DNA of 42,005 bases, from NCBI GenBank assembly GCA_964397365.1, contig CAYNIU010000008.1:1-42005 (forward strand). Reading direction: 5' to 3'. The translations under genes were made by a program, and so were the position numbers. Shown piece after piece: positions 8,606 to 18,198 of this stretch (position 1 is the stretch's first letter; each line of letters opens with the position of its first letter). The stretch is from Methylomarinum sp964397365 (GTDB taxonomy: Bacteria > Pseudomonadota > Gammaproteobacteria > Methylococcales > Methylomonadaceae). A model generated the notes under the pieces. The model was given only the letters and a program-made list of their open reading frames with translations, was not told the DNA's origin and ran no database searches.

Positions 8606-9664
8606 TTACGCCGCCTCCACAATACAATGGTCAACAACCAGTTGAGTCGCATCCAATCGTGCCTGCTGCTTTGCAATCCGGCTTATCGCAGGTAAATCCG
8701 TCATTATTTTTTTAACTGCTTTGATTAATGTTTCTTCGGTTAATTTATTCTGTGGCAATAGTTCACCTGCACCGGCATCGCTCAAATAACGCGCATTAGC
8801 TGTCTGATGATCGTCTATTGCATACGGCAAAGGTACAAAAACTGCCGGCACACCCACTGCTGCTACCTCACTGACAGTCATCGCTCCAGCCCTGCAAATC
8901 ACCAGATCCGCCCATTGATAAGCTCCTGCTATATCATCTATAAATTCAACCGTTTCCGCGACTACATTCAATGACTGATATGCCGCCTTAACTTTTTTAT
9001 ACATGGCACTGCCAGACTGATGTTTAACTTGAACATGCTGTAGTTTCGCCAGCGCCAACGGCACCACCTGATTCAGTATTTGCGCACCTTGACTGCCGCC
9101 GATCACTAAAACTCGCAGAGCGCGGCCTGCCGCTTCATGCCACAAGATTTTTTCCGGTAAATCCAAAAAATGTCGTCTTAACGGATTACCGGTAGTGACG
9201 GCCCGGATCTCTCTGGAGAAGCTACCCGGAAAAGCCTCCAGCACTCGTTTTGCCCTATTTGCTAACAGACGGTTAGTCGTTCCCGGCACTCGATTTTGCT
9301 CGTGAATCACCAAAGGTATTCCCAAAATTTTGGCTATCAGGCCTCCCGGTCCCGCTACAAATCCCCCCATACCCAAAACCAGATTCGGCTGCCGCCGTTT
9401 TAAAACATTAAATGCTTCAGCACAAGCTTTAAGTAATTTAAAAACCGCCACTACCTTGGCAAGCGAATTTTTACCGCGAACACCTTCAACTGACAACCAG
9501 TCAATTTCGATACCATTTTCAGGAATCACTCGGCTTTCCATTCCCCTGTGCGTACCTAGCCAGCTAACTTGCCAGCCGAGATCCATCAATTCCTGGGCAA
9601 CGGCTAATGCCGGAAACACATGCCCCCCTGTTCCGCCAGCCATAATCACTATGCGCTTGCCCAT
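8606..9664 (-). CDS. murG: UDP-GlcNAc:lipid I N-acetylglucosaminyltransferase (MurG)
   Basis: MurG is the GT28 glycosyltransferase on the inner face of the membrane that turns lipid I into lipid II. The protein has 352 residues. The first glycine loop, IVIMAGGTGGHVFPALAVAQ, is intact. The second, GGSQGAQILNQ, begins the C-terminal domain. The UDP-GlcNAc site shows CRAGAMTVSEVAAVGVPAVF and PYAIDDHQTANARYL. The start overlaps ftsW by 16 bases. Confidence 0.97.
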   Translation of the reverse strand: MGKRIVIMAGGTGGHVFPALAVAQELMDLGWQVSWLGTHRGMESRVIPENGIEIDWLSVEGVRGKNSLAKVVAVFKLLKACAEAFNVLKRRQPNLVLGMGGFVAGPGGLIAKILGIPLVIHEQNRVPGTTNRLLANRAKRVLEAFPGSFSREIRAVTTGNPLRRHFLDLPEKILWHEAAGRALRVLVIGGSQGAQILNQVVPLALAKLQHVQVKHQSGSAMYKKVKAAYQSLNVVAETVEFIDDIAGAYQWADLVICRAGAMTVSEVAAVGVPAVFVPLPYAIDDHQTANARYLSDAGAGELLPQNKLTEETLIKAVKKIMTDLPAISRIAKQQARLDATQLVVDHCIVEAA

Positions 9665-10827
9665 GACGCCCTGCTTTTTATTTCGTTTTTCAATGATGCT
9701 GTGACTTCGCTGTTAATTCTGAAAACCACAGCAATGGCAGCACACATAATAATCATGCTGCCACCGCCGTAACTCATCAACGGCAACGTCAGCCCTTTTG
9801 TAGGTAAAATGCCCATATTGACACCCATATTGACGAACGCCTGGAAACCAAACCATATTCCCATACCGTAAGCAACGAATGCATTAAAAGCATAACCACT
9901 CTGCTCGGCTTTGGCGCCAATTTGAAAAAATCGCCAAACAAGTAAAGTAAACAATCCGATTATTAACACCACCCCGACTAACCCCAATTCTTCAGCCAAC
10001 ACAGAAAACAAAAAGTCTGTATGCGCTTCCGGCAAATAAAACAGTTTCTGGATACCGTTGCCTAAGCCCACCCCCAATACATCTCCGCGCCCAAATGAAA
10101 TCAGCGCCTGAACCAGTTGAAACCCGGTATTTTGAGCATCAGCCCAAGGATTAAGGAAAGCGGTCACTCTGGCCCACCGATAAGGTGAAAGCCACACCAG
10201 CAATCCTGCCAATAGTGCAACCAACAGTAATAAAATTATAAATTGCTGCATCCTGGCTCCGCCCAAATACATCATCCCCATCGCAATAGTCAAGATAACA
10301 ACTGCCGAACCAAAATCCGGCTCTTGAAGCAATAATGCACAGGCCACAGAAAACAATAACAAGGGTTTAAGCAATCCATAAGCAGACTGGCGAACATCAT
10401 CCTGATGCCGAACCATGTATCCTGCCATATAGACCACCGAAACAAATTTGACCACTTCTGCAACTTGAATTCTCAAACCGGCAAGCGATATCCAGCGAAC
10501 ACTACCATTAACCTTCACCCCCACCCCGGGAATCAACACAATCACCAAGAGAGCCAATCCTGCAACAAACAACCAGGAGTCAATAGTTTCCCAGACAGAC
10601 ATAGGAATTGATGCAATGACAACAGCAACGACCAAGCCCATAAAAATATGAATCAGTTGACGCACAGGATAATGCATAATATTACCCGTCAGTTTGGCGC
10701 CCAGATGCAAAGATGCGGACGCCACCATAACATAACCGATCATCAACAAACCGAAACACACCAACAATAACAGTTTGTCAACATGAAACTGCGTCTCTCC
10801 CGTTGATTTCAGTATCTGCTCAATCAT
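9649..10827 (-). CDS. ftsW: septal peptidoglycan polymerase FtsW (SEDS family)
   Basis: FtsW is the multi-span SEDS glycosyltransferase that polymerises lipid II at the septum together with FtsI. The protein has 392 residues with about ten hydrophobic spans. SEDS signatures are seen: NGSVRWISLAGLRIQVAEVV, LLLQEPDFGSAVVI (with the conserved acidic residue before the span) and LPEAHTDFLFSVLAEELG in the large periplasmic loop. GILPTKGLTLPLMSYGGGSM sits near the end. The cytoplasmic tail is basic. It overlaps both murD (4 bases) and murG (16 bases). Assignment as FtsW rather than RodA rests mainly on its place in the dcw cluster. Confidence 0.96.
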   Translation of the reverse strand: MIEQILKSTGETQFHVDKLLLLVCFGLLMIGYVMVASASLHLGAKLTGNIMHYPVRQLIHIFMGLVVAVVIASIPMSVWETIDSWLFVAGLALLVIVLIPGVGVKVNGSVRWISLAGLRIQVAEVVKFVSVVYMAGYMVRHQDDVRQSAYGLLKPLLLFSVACALLLQEPDFGSAVVILTIAMGMMYLGGARMQQFIILLLLVALLAGLLVWLSPYRWARVTAFLNPWADAQNTGFQLVQALISFGRGDVLGVGLGNGIQKLFYLPEAHTDFLFSVLAEELGLVGVVLIIGLFTLLVWRFFQIGAKAEQSGYAFNAFVAYGMGIWFGFQAFVNMGVNMGILPTKGLTLPLMSYGGGSMIIMCAAIAVVFRINSEVTASLKNEIKSRASWASA

Positions 10828-12188
10828 GCGGCCAACTCCATCACTGCCGCAGTAAACCTATTACCTCTTTCCATATAATTTTCATACTGATCCAGACTCG
10901 CACAGGCCGGGGACAATAGCACGCTATCTCCAGCCTGCGCCAAATTCGCTGCAATCTTGACCGCTTCTTTTATATTGACTGCCAAATAAACCGGAACACA
11001 GTTATTCAATGCCTGGGCAATCAAACCGGCATCCTTACCCATTAACACAACGCCTTTACATTTTTCTTTTATCACCGGGGCAAGTTCTTGCATGTCTGCC
11101 CCTTTGGCATCACCCCCGGCAATCAATAAAACCTTCTTTTCACAGCCATGCAAGGCCGCAATACAAGCGCCTGTATTGGTGGCTTTAGAATCATTCACCC
11201 AGTTTACGCCGTTTACTTCCGCTACCTTTTGCATTCGGTGTTCAAGCCCTTTAAAGCTTTTTAATGCTGCACACATAGCTCGTTCATCCAGACCAACAAC
11301 ATGTCCTAATGCCAAGGCTGCCAATGCATTAGCAACATTATGCAACCCTACCACCAGTAAATCTGAGCGCTGCATTAAGGCTTGGTCAGCGTGCATCAGG
11401 CTATTAGTCTTTTCATCCCAATAAAAATCAGCTCGCGTTTTAATTGAAAAAGTCTGACAACTTCTGCCCCGTTCCTGCATCGACATGACCATAGGGTCAT
11501 CAGCATTTAAAACCATTGTCCCATTGCCATGAAAAATCCTTTGTTTTGCTTTTGCATATTCCATAATGCCTTCATGCCTGTCCAAATGATCGGCTGAAAT
11601 GTTCAATACGGTGGCCGCCCGGGCATTAAGAACTGAAGTTCTTTCCAACTGAAAACTAGATAATTCCAGCACATATAACTCTGCATCCTGAGCCAGCAAA
11701 TCCAACGCCGGTACGCCTAAATTCCCACCTATTACGATCTTTTTTCCTGTGACTTTTCCCATCTCACCCAACATAGTGGTAACAGTGCTTTTACCATTGG
11801 AACCGGTAATGGCTATCACCGCTTGTTCGGTAGCACAAGCAAACAAATCAATATCACTTAAAATCCTAACACCGGCAACCGTTGCCTTATGTATGGATTT
11901 TTCGTTTAAAGGCACTCCGGGACTGACTACCAAATGAGTCGCCACTGCTAATGCCGCTTTATCAAACCCTCCTGTAAATACCGCTACATCAGGCATTTGT
12001 TCAGTCAGTTTCTCAATTAACGGTGGCTTATCACGACTGTCAATAACGGCAAAGCGAATACCCAGCTCATAAAAAAAACGCGCCACAGAGAAACCGGTTG
12101 AACCCAGACCAATAATCAACACTTTGGAATCTTCCTGATTCAATGCAAATATCTGTTCCAGTTTTACAAGGAGGTCTGCAGTCTTCAT
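10824..12188 (-). CDS. murD: UDP-N-acetylmuramoylalanine--D-glutamate ligase (MurD)
   Basis: MurD adds D-glutamate to UDP-MurNAc-L-Ala. The protein has 454 residues. The N-terminal domain shows VLIIGLGSTGFSVARFF. The ATP loop is VIAITGSNGKSTVTTMLGEM at about residue 128. The central domain shows VLNISADHLDRHEGI, with the metal-binding His. The C-terminal domain shows NDSKATNTGACIAAL and LLSPACASLDQYENYMERG. The final residues are RFTAAVMELAA. The start at 12188 gives a normal N-terminus; the gap to mraY is two bases. Confidence 0.97.
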   Translation of the reverse strand: MKTADLLVKLEQIFALNQEDSKVLIIGLGSTGFSVARFFYELGIRFAVIDSRDKPPLIEKLTEQMPDVAVFTGGFDKAALAVATHLVVSPGVPLNEKSIHKATVAGVRILSDIDLFACATEQAVIAITGSNGKSTVTTMLGEMGKVTGKKIVIGGNLGVPALDLLAQDAELYVLELSSFQLERTSVLNARAATVLNISADHLDRHEGIMEYAKAKQRIFHGNGTMVLNADDPMVMSMQERGRSCQTFSIKTRADFYWDEKTNSLMHADQALMQRSDLLVVGLHNVANALAALALGHVVGLDERAMCAALKSFKGLEHRMQKVAEVNGVNWVNDSKATNTGACIAALHGCEKKVLLIAGGDAKGADMQELAPVIKEKCKGVVLMGKDAGLIAQALNNCVPVYLAVNIKEAVKIAANLAQAGDSVLLSPACASLDQYENYMERGNRFTAAVMELAA

Positions 12189-12190
12189 CG

Positions 12191-13273
12191 TTATCTCAGT
12201 TTTAGTGTCGCCAACCCAATCAATACCAGAATAACCGTAATAATCCAGAAACGAACAATAATTCTGGGTTCCGGCCAGCCCTTCAATTCATAATGGTGAT
12301 GGATGGGGGCCATTAAAAAAACTCTTTTGCCGCGCATTTTATAAGAAACAACCTGAATAATGACCGATACAGTTTCTACAACAAATACCCCGCCCATAAT
12401 CATCAACACAACTTCCTGTCTGACCAGTATAGCGATAATTCCCAATGCGGCCCCCAACGCTAGCGCCCCTACATCGCCCATAAAAACCATTGCCGGATAA
12501 GCGTTAAACCATAAAAACCCCAATCCGGCTCCAACTAATGCCGCACAAAACACCACTAGTTCACCGGATTCAGGTAAATATGGAATAGCCAAATATTGGG
12601 AAAAATCATAGTGTCCAGATAAATAAGCGAAAATAGCCAAAGCCGCTGCAATCATCACGGTCGGCATAATCGCCAACCCGTCCAGACCATCAGTCAAATT
12701 GACAGCATTGCTGCTGCCAACAATGACAAAATAGGTCAGCACCACATATCCCCACCCCATTTCAATCATAAAATCTTTAAAAAAAGGTACAATAAATTGT
12801 GTTTCCGCCGCTATTTGTGCTGTTTGATATAAAAAAACAGCCGCCGCCAAAGCTACTACGGATTGCCAGAAATACTTACTTTTTGCAGACAACCCATCAC
12901 TGTTTCCCAGTTTTACTTTTCTGTAATCATCTATAAATCCAATAACGCCATATGCCATCGTTACAAAAAACACCACCCAAATGTAGCGGTTTTCAAGATC
13001 TGCCCATAACAAAGTACTCACCGCAATAGCCACCAGAATCAGAGTACCGCCCATAGTCGGCGTACCGGCCTTTTCGTAATGACTTTCCGGCCCATCCTCT
13101 CGCACACTTTGACCAATTTTGTTGCTGGTTAATCTTCTGATCATAACCGGACCAACAATGAAGGAAATTATTAATGCGGTTAATGCGCCCAAAATAGCTC
13201 TAAAAGTCAGGTATTGAAATACCCTGAAACCTGGGTCAAACTGCATGAGATATTCGGCAAAATACAGTAACAT
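12191..13273 (-). CDS. mraY: phospho-N-acetylmuramoyl-pentapeptide transferase (MraY)
   Basis: MraY is the integral-membrane enzyme that transfers phospho-MurNAc-pentapeptide to undecaprenyl phosphate, making lipid I. The protein has 360 residues, the same as E. coli, with about ten spans. Catalytic motifs are intact: GFIDDYRKVKLGNSDGL (Asp-Asp pair), SSNAVNLTDGLDGLAIMP (third Asp) and the HHHYELKGWPEPRIIVRFWI loop near the C-terminus. KAGTPTMGGTLIL is the typical early motif. It is two bases from both murF and murD. Confidence 0.98.
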   Translation of the reverse strand: MLLYFAEYLMQFDPGFRVFQYLTFRAILGALTALIISFIVGPVMIRRLTSNKIGQSVREDGPESHYEKAGTPTMGGTLILVAIAVSTLLWADLENRYIWVVFFVTMAYGVIGFIDDYRKVKLGNSDGLSAKSKYFWQSVVALAAAVFLYQTAQIAAETQFIVPFFKDFMIEMGWGYVVLTYFVIVGSSNAVNLTDGLDGLAIMPTVMIAAALAIFAYLSGHYDFSQYLAIPYLPESGELVVFCAALVGAGLGFLWFNAYPAMVFMGDVGALALGAALGIIAILVRQEVVLMIMGGVFVVETVSVIIQVVSYKMRGKRVFLMAPIHHHYELKGWPEPRIIVRFWIITVILVLIGLATLKLR

Positions 13274-13275
13274 CG

Positions 13276-14640
13276 TCAGCCTCGGATTGGGTCGGCCAAC
13301 GCTGTAACTACATGCTCCATTTTTTGCGCTCGCGAACCTTTGATTAATATAGTCTCATTACCTTTCAGTTCACTCTTTAAGGTATTGATCAATTGTTCCT
13401 GCGAATTAAATAAAACCGCGCCCTGTCCAAAGGACGACGCCGCAAACTCGGCATCTGCACCTATCGCAAACAAACGCCTAATATTCATGGTTTTGATTAA
13501 TTCACCCATTTCTTTATGTAACCTTTGACTTTCCTGTCCCAACTCCCCAAACGCGCCCAATACCAGCCACGATTCTCCAGCACATTGTTTCAATACTTCC
13601 AATGCGGCTTTCAGCGATGTCGGATTAGCGTTATAACTGTCATCAACGATAATATTTCCATATCTGCCGCGCAAAGGCTGCAACCTGCCTTTGACCGGTT
13701 TCATCCGTTCCAGTCCTTGCTTGATTTGCCACAAATTCACCCCAAACTGTTGACATACCGCAGCTGCCGCCAAAGCATTTTTGACGTTATGCTCACCAGC
13801 CAATTTCATATGTATCGGCAAAGCCTCTGTTGCCGTACATAGTTCAAACTGTGTAACAAACTCATACTCCAATATTTTCATATTGGTATTTTCTGCTCTG
13901 ACATCAGCATTTATATCCATTGCAAATGATACAATCTGACGATCTCCCGCCAACTCTTGCCAGAACCCATAAAAATCATCATCCTTATTCAACACGGCCA
14001 CGCCGTTCTGGCTGAGGCTTTCAATAAGTTCGCCTTTGGCGTGGGCAACGCCTCGCAAATCACCAAAACCTTCGATATGCGCCGCTCCGACATTAGTAAT
14101 GACAACCACATCCGGTCTGGCATAGCGACTGCTATAAGCGATTTCGCCCCTATGATTGGCGCCCATTTCAACAACAGCATACCGATGCCGCTGTTCAAGT
14201 CTCAACAAGGTTAAAGGGACACCAATGTCATTATTCAGATTGCCTTGCGTAAACAATACCTCATCTCCCACAGCCAAAATCGCAGCAATCATTTCCTTGA
14301 CCGTGGTTTTACCATTGCTTCCAGTGACACCGGCCACTTTTACAGTCAATTGACGGCGCCAGTTTCCTGCAATTTCCGCCAGTGCCTGACGGCTGTTTTG
14401 AACAATAACTTGTGGTACACATACATTTTTAACAGACCGCTCGACTAAAACGGCTTTAGCACCAACCTGTTCAGCCTGCGTGACAAAATCATGTCCATCA
14501 AAATGCTCACCTTTTATAGCGATATACAAACCTCCCGCTTGCAACGAACGTGTATCAATACTGATTGAGGTGATTTCCACATCATCACCACACAATCTCC
14601 CTTGCACAATTGTCGCTATTTCGCTGAGTCGATAACGCAT
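13276..14640 (-). CDS. murF: UDP-MurNAc-tripeptide--D-Ala-D-Ala ligase (MurF)
   Basis: MurF adds the D-Ala-D-Ala dipeptide to finish the UDP-MurNAc-pentapeptide. The protein has 454 residues. The uridine-binding N-terminal domain has ITSISIDTRSLQAGGLYIAI. The ATP loop is GVTGSNGKTTVKEMIAAIL. VVEMGANHRGEIAYSSRYA and VVITNVGAAHIEGFGDL mark the central domain. DDSYNANPTSLKAALEVL marks the C-terminal domain and distinguishes MurF from the other ligases. The gene lies between murE (4-base gap) and mraY (2-base gap). Confidence 0.97.
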   Translation of the reverse strand: MRYRLSEIATIVQGRLCGDDVEITSISIDTRSLQAGGLYIAIKGEHFDGHDFVTQAEQVGAKAVLVERSVKNVCVPQVIVQNSRQALAEIAGNWRRQLTVKVAGVTGSNGKTTVKEMIAAILAVGDEVLFTQGNLNNDIGVPLTLLRLEQRHRYAVVEMGANHRGEIAYSSRYARPDVVVITNVGAAHIEGFGDLRGVAHAKGELIESLSQNGVAVLNKDDDFYGFWQELAGDRQIVSFAMDINADVRAENTNMKILEYEFVTQFELCTATEALPIHMKLAGEHNVKNALAAAAVCQQFGVNLWQIKQGLERMKPVKGRLQPLRGRYGNIIVDDSYNANPTSLKAALEVLKQCAGESWLVLGAFGELGQESQRLHKEMGELIKTMNIRRLFAIGADAEFAASSFGQGAVLFNSQEQLINTLKSELKGNETILIKGSRAQKMEHVVTALADPIRG

Positions 14641-14644
14641 AGCG

Positions 14645-16111
14645 CTAACCCCCCCACCCTGTTAAAGCCTTCCTGACGACCTGCTGATCGCTAAACGGCA
14701 ATCTGACCCCCGTCACCTCCTGATAATGTTCATGCCCTTTACCGGCAATCACAATACAATCTTTCTTGTCAGCGCTATCAATCACAGTTTTTATAGCCCG
14801 TTCCCGGTCATGAATCACCCTGACCTTGTCAGTACAACAACCACTTAAAATATCATTGATGATCATTTCCGGCTGTTCATTACGCGGATTGTCATCGGTC
14901 AAAATCACTTCATCCGCCCACTTTTCCGCTACCGCCCCCATTTGTCCGCGCTTACCTTTATCTCTGTTACCACCACAACCGAAAATAACACTGAGCTTGT
15001 TGTGGCAGTCAGCCCTTAACCCCAACAAAACTTTCTCCAACGCATCTGGACTATGCGCATAATCCACAAAAACAGTCGGTTTATTCCCCCCGCCAAAATG
15101 CTCCATCCGTCCGTTGATGGCTTTCAAAACAGCAAGTCGTTGAACAGCCTTGTCCAGTGACAGTCCCGTTGCCAGCAATACAGTTAAAACGGCCAATACA
15201 TTCTCCAGATTAAAACTTCCGACCAATGAAGTTTTGACCGTTCTACAATAATTCTGCCAACACACATCAAACTGAATGCCATTCAAACTGTGTTTTATAT
15301 TTTTTGCCAACACTGTTTCCAACTCGGCATTAACAACACCTTTACGACTGAATCCCCAGATGCTCAAAACATGGCGGCACTGTTTTATCAGCTTGCCAGC
15401 GCTACTGTCATCCAGATTTAATACCACAAACTTCAGACTTGGGCAGGCAAACAGCTTTAACTTGGCCGCTAGGTAATCATCCATATTGCCATGGTAATCC
15501 AAATGATCGCGACTCAAATTGGTAAATAACGCCCCTTTAAAACAAATACCATTTACCCGCCCCTGTTGTAAGCCGTGTGATGACACCTCCATTACCACTG
15601 TTTTTTTTTGCTGTACCACAAAAGTATTCAGCATGTTCTGTATCGTTAAAACATCGGGCGTCGTATTGAGAGTATTTTGTAATTCCCCCCAAGCACCCCA
15701 TCCCATCGTGCCAATCACGCCACAACAATCCAGCACCTGCGCCAAAAACTGACTACAGGAGGTTTTACCGTTGGTTCCAGTCACACCAATCACATCAACT
15801 GACTGCGAAGGATGTCCATAAAATCTTGCCGCTATTTCCCCCAGATGTTGCGCCAATGCCGGAACTGCCAGCATATTGACCCCAGATAATGTCTCGCTTA
15901 TAACCGCGCCTTTTCCGGCAGGGTCATAAATTACCGCTACAGCTCCTTTAGCAAGCACCTGATGCACATATTCCATTCCATGCTGAACAGCACCCGCCAA
16001 TGCGATAAAGGCAAATCCCGACGACAGCTGCCGACTATCCAGTGCAAGTCCTGTTATTTCCACATCAGCAGAAACCTCAGCTAATCCGGCAACTAATTCA
16101 GACAGCTTCAT
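14645..16111 (-). CDS. murE: UDP-MurNAc-L-Ala-D-Glu--meso-diaminopimelate ligase (MurE)
   Basis: MurE adds the third amino acid of the stem peptide. The motif LTDDNPRNEQP contains the DNPR signature of enzymes that use meso-diaminopimelate, so the wall is of the usual Gram-negative type. The ATP loop is GVTGTNGKTSCSQFL. VMEVSSHGLQQGRVNGICF and TNLSRDHLDYHGNMDDYLAA are also typical. I chose the ATG at 16111 (MKLSELV), 488 residues. It overlaps the ftsI stop in an ATGA arrangement; the longer frame starting at 16132 would overlap ftsI by 25 bases. Confidence 0.97.
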   Translation of the reverse strand: MKLSELVAGLAEVSADVEITGLALDSRQLSSGFAFIALAGAVQHGMEYVHQVLAKGAVAVIYDPAGKGAVISETLSGVNMLAVPALAQHLGEIAARFYGHPSQSVDVIGVTGTNGKTSCSQFLAQVLDCCGVIGTMGWGAWGELQNTLNTTPDVLTIQNMLNTFVVQQKKTVVMEVSSHGLQQGRVNGICFKGALFTNLSRDHLDYHGNMDDYLAAKLKLFACPSLKFVVLNLDDSSAGKLIKQCRHVLSIWGFSRKGVVNAELETVLAKNIKHSLNGIQFDVCWQNYCRTVKTSLVGSFNLENVLAVLTVLLATGLSLDKAVQRLAVLKAINGRMEHFGGGNKPTVFVDYAHSPDALEKVLLGLRADCHNKLSVIFGCGGNRDKGKRGQMGAVAEKWADEVILTDDNPRNEQPEMIINDILSGCCTDKVRVIHDRERAIKTVIDSADKKDCIVIAGKGHEHYQEVTGVRLPFSDQQVVRKALTGWGG

Positions 16112-17925
16112 TGCCTGCAAGGACGTAAGCACTTGGCCTGTGCCTGGACAAAAAATGCTCCTGCTTTTTCTGCATTCAGCACATCCTGGTGCTTTAACGG
16201 CAAGCTGTTTTTTGACAACAACACCGGCATGGTATCTTCCTTATCAGGCGCTATGCCATACACCCTCAATGTTCCCGCCATAACCTTTGCAAACACCGGT
16301 GCCGCCACCAACCCGCCATAATAATCTCCGGCGCTTGGTTCATCCATCATCACTGCAATAACAAAACGAGGATCACTAACTGGCGCCAACCCAACAAAAA
16401 CAGCCACATAACGCTTATCGGCATAGCCACCGGCAGTCGCTTTTTTTACTGTCCCTGTTTTACCAGCCACTCTGTAACCATCAACTCTGGCGCGATAAGC
16501 GGTTCCATCTTTCTTGATCACATGTTCCAGCATTTCTCTGACTCTTTTTGCAGTCACCGCCGAAAAAATGCGCCGCTCCTCATAATCTTCATCTCTCTTC
16601 AACAAACTGACAGAATGCATCACGCCATCGTTCGCCAAAGCCGTATAAGCCTTTGCCAACTGCAGAACTGAGGACGACAACCCATAACCGAATGCCATTG
16701 TGGCCTGTTCAAAACGGTTCCATTGCTGAAAATCCTGCAAAATACCACTTGCCTCACCCGGAAACCCAACCCCCGTAACCATTCCAAAACCCAGCTTGTT
16801 ATATACCTTCCAAAAATATTCCGGCGGCATCTTCAACGCTATCTTGCTAACCGCCACATTGCTGGATTTTTTCAATACATGCATTAAATCCAATGTTCCA
16901 TAATTATGCACATCACGAACTAAATTGCGGCCTACCCGATAAAACCCATGGGTTTCAATGACCGCATCCGGCTTGACATATCCCCCGTCAAGAGCTGCAG
17001 CAATTACAAAAGGCTTGACAGTGGAACCCGGTTCAAAAACATCAACCATCACTCGATTGCGATATATTCTGGGACTCAAGTTTTTACGCGTATTAGGATT
17101 AAACGAAGGTTGACTGACCGCAGCCAATATTTCTCCATTTCTTGCATCCAACACGACTAACGCCGCAGAATGAGCTTTATGCTTTATATATGCCTTCTGT
17201 AATTCCCGATAAGCCAAATACTGAATGCGATGATCAATTGTTAATCTCAAATTCTGACCGGAAACTGGTTCAACAATATTTTCAACATCTTTAATAATGT
17301 GGCCTTTGCCATCCTTTATGACCGTTTTCTTTCCTGAAACCCCTTTTAATATTCTTTCATAAGCTAACTCCATCCCTTCCTGACCAATATCATCCACATT
17401 GGTAAAACCAACTAAATGGGCCATCACCTCACCTGCCGGGTAAAAACGTTTAAATTCCTTTTCAAAGTGAATCCCGGAAATTTTCAGCGCTTTTATTTTC
17501 TCCGCCAGATCAGGGTTCACCCTACGTTTTAAATAAATAAAACGCCTGTTTGAATCCTTATTTACCCACATGGCCAGTTTTTTTTTTGATAGTCTCAATA
17601 TCCTGGCCACTTGTTCAATCTTTGTCCTATCTTGTTCGTTGATTTGCTGAGGATTGATCCAAATTGATTGCACCGGAGTACTGATCGCCAACGGTTCCCC
17701 ATGACGGTCTTGAATTTGCCCTCTGTACGCCGGTACGGTAACAACTGCAATATGCTGTTTATCTGCCTGTTGCTGCAAAAAATACTTTTTAAACAACTGC
17801 AAATCAATGGCTCTCACAACCAGTACCGACATGCCCAAAAAAATCAAACCCAATAATACTTTTCGTCTTGATTCAAACCCCGTCAGTTGTTTATTCCTTG
17901 TTTTTTCTTCCGTGGATAAATACAT
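16108..17925 (-). CDS. ftsI: septal peptidoglycan transpeptidase FtsI (PBP3)
   Basis: FtsI is the class B penicillin-binding protein that cross-links septal peptidoglycan in complex with FtsW. The protein has 605 residues. It has a short cytoplasmic N-terminus, one membrane span at about 24-40 (LLGLIFLGMSVLVVRAIDLQ), a pedestal domain with YRGQIQDRHGEPLA, and a transpeptidase domain. The three penicillin-binding motifs are in order: STVK at about 301 (nucleophile Ser), SSN at about 354 and KTGT at about 489. It follows ftsL directly. The tail after the transpeptidase domain ends with two Cys (KCLRPCRQ), which is unusual but lies in a variable region. Confidence 0.97.
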   Translation of the reverse strand: MYLSTEEKTRNKQLTGFESRRKVLLGLIFLGMSVLVVRAIDLQLFKKYFLQQQADKQHIAVVTVPAYRGQIQDRHGEPLAISTPVQSIWINPQQINEQDRTKIEQVARILRLSKKKLAMWVNKDSNRRFIYLKRRVNPDLAEKIKALKISGIHFEKEFKRFYPAGEVMAHLVGFTNVDDIGQEGMELAYERILKGVSGKKTVIKDGKGHIIKDVENIVEPVSGQNLRLTIDHRIQYLAYRELQKAYIKHKAHSAALVVLDARNGEILAAVSQPSFNPNTRKNLSPRIYRNRVMVDVFEPGSTVKPFVIAAALDGGYVKPDAVIETHGFYRVGRNLVRDVHNYGTLDLMHVLKKSSNVAVSKIALKMPPEYFWKVYNKLGFGMVTGVGFPGEASGILQDFQQWNRFEQATMAFGYGLSSSVLQLAKAYTALANDGVMHSVSLLKRDEDYEERRIFSAVTAKRVREMLEHVIKKDGTAYRARVDGYRVAGKTGTVKKATAGGYADKRYVAVFVGLAPVSDPRFVIAVMMDEPSAGDYYGGLVAAPVFAKVMAGTLRVYGIAPDKEDTMPVLLSKNSLPLKHQDVLNAEKAGAFFVQAQAKCLRPCRQ

Positions 17926-18198
17926 TTACGGTTTGATATAAATAATCTTTTTCCGCACCGGCATAGTCAGCTTTAAACGATTTCTTGCCGCCACCTCAAT
18001 TCTGTTTTCTTCGGTTAACATGGTTAGTTCCAATTGCAATCGCCCCCATTCAACTTCATATTCATCCAGTTTTTTTTCCATGACCTGGATCTCGTTAAAC
18101 ATCAATCGGGACTGATATTTACTGTAAATCACCGCCAATGCCGAAACTATCAAAATCAAACTCAGGCCAATCAATAATCTGCCGTCATTTTCCGACAT
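17926..18198 (-). CDS. ftsL: cell division protein FtsL
   Basis: FtsL is a small bitopic divisome protein that pairs with FtsB through a periplasmic coiled coil and activates FtsW/FtsI. The protein has 90 residues. It has a short cytoplasmic start, one membrane span at about 8-26 (LIGLSLILIVSALAVIYSKY), then a heptad-like helix (FNEIQVMEKKLDEYEVEWGR and on). The LTMLTEENRIEVAARNRLKL part is the conserved segment near the end. Sequence identity within the family is low; the assignment relies on size, topology and the position between rsmH and ftsI. It overlaps rsmH by 14 bases. Confidence 0.93.
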   Translation of the reverse strand: MSENDGRLLIGLSLILIVSALAVIYSKYQSRLMFNEIQVMEKKLDEYEVEWGRLQLELTMLTEENRIEVAARNRLKLTMPVRKKIIYIKP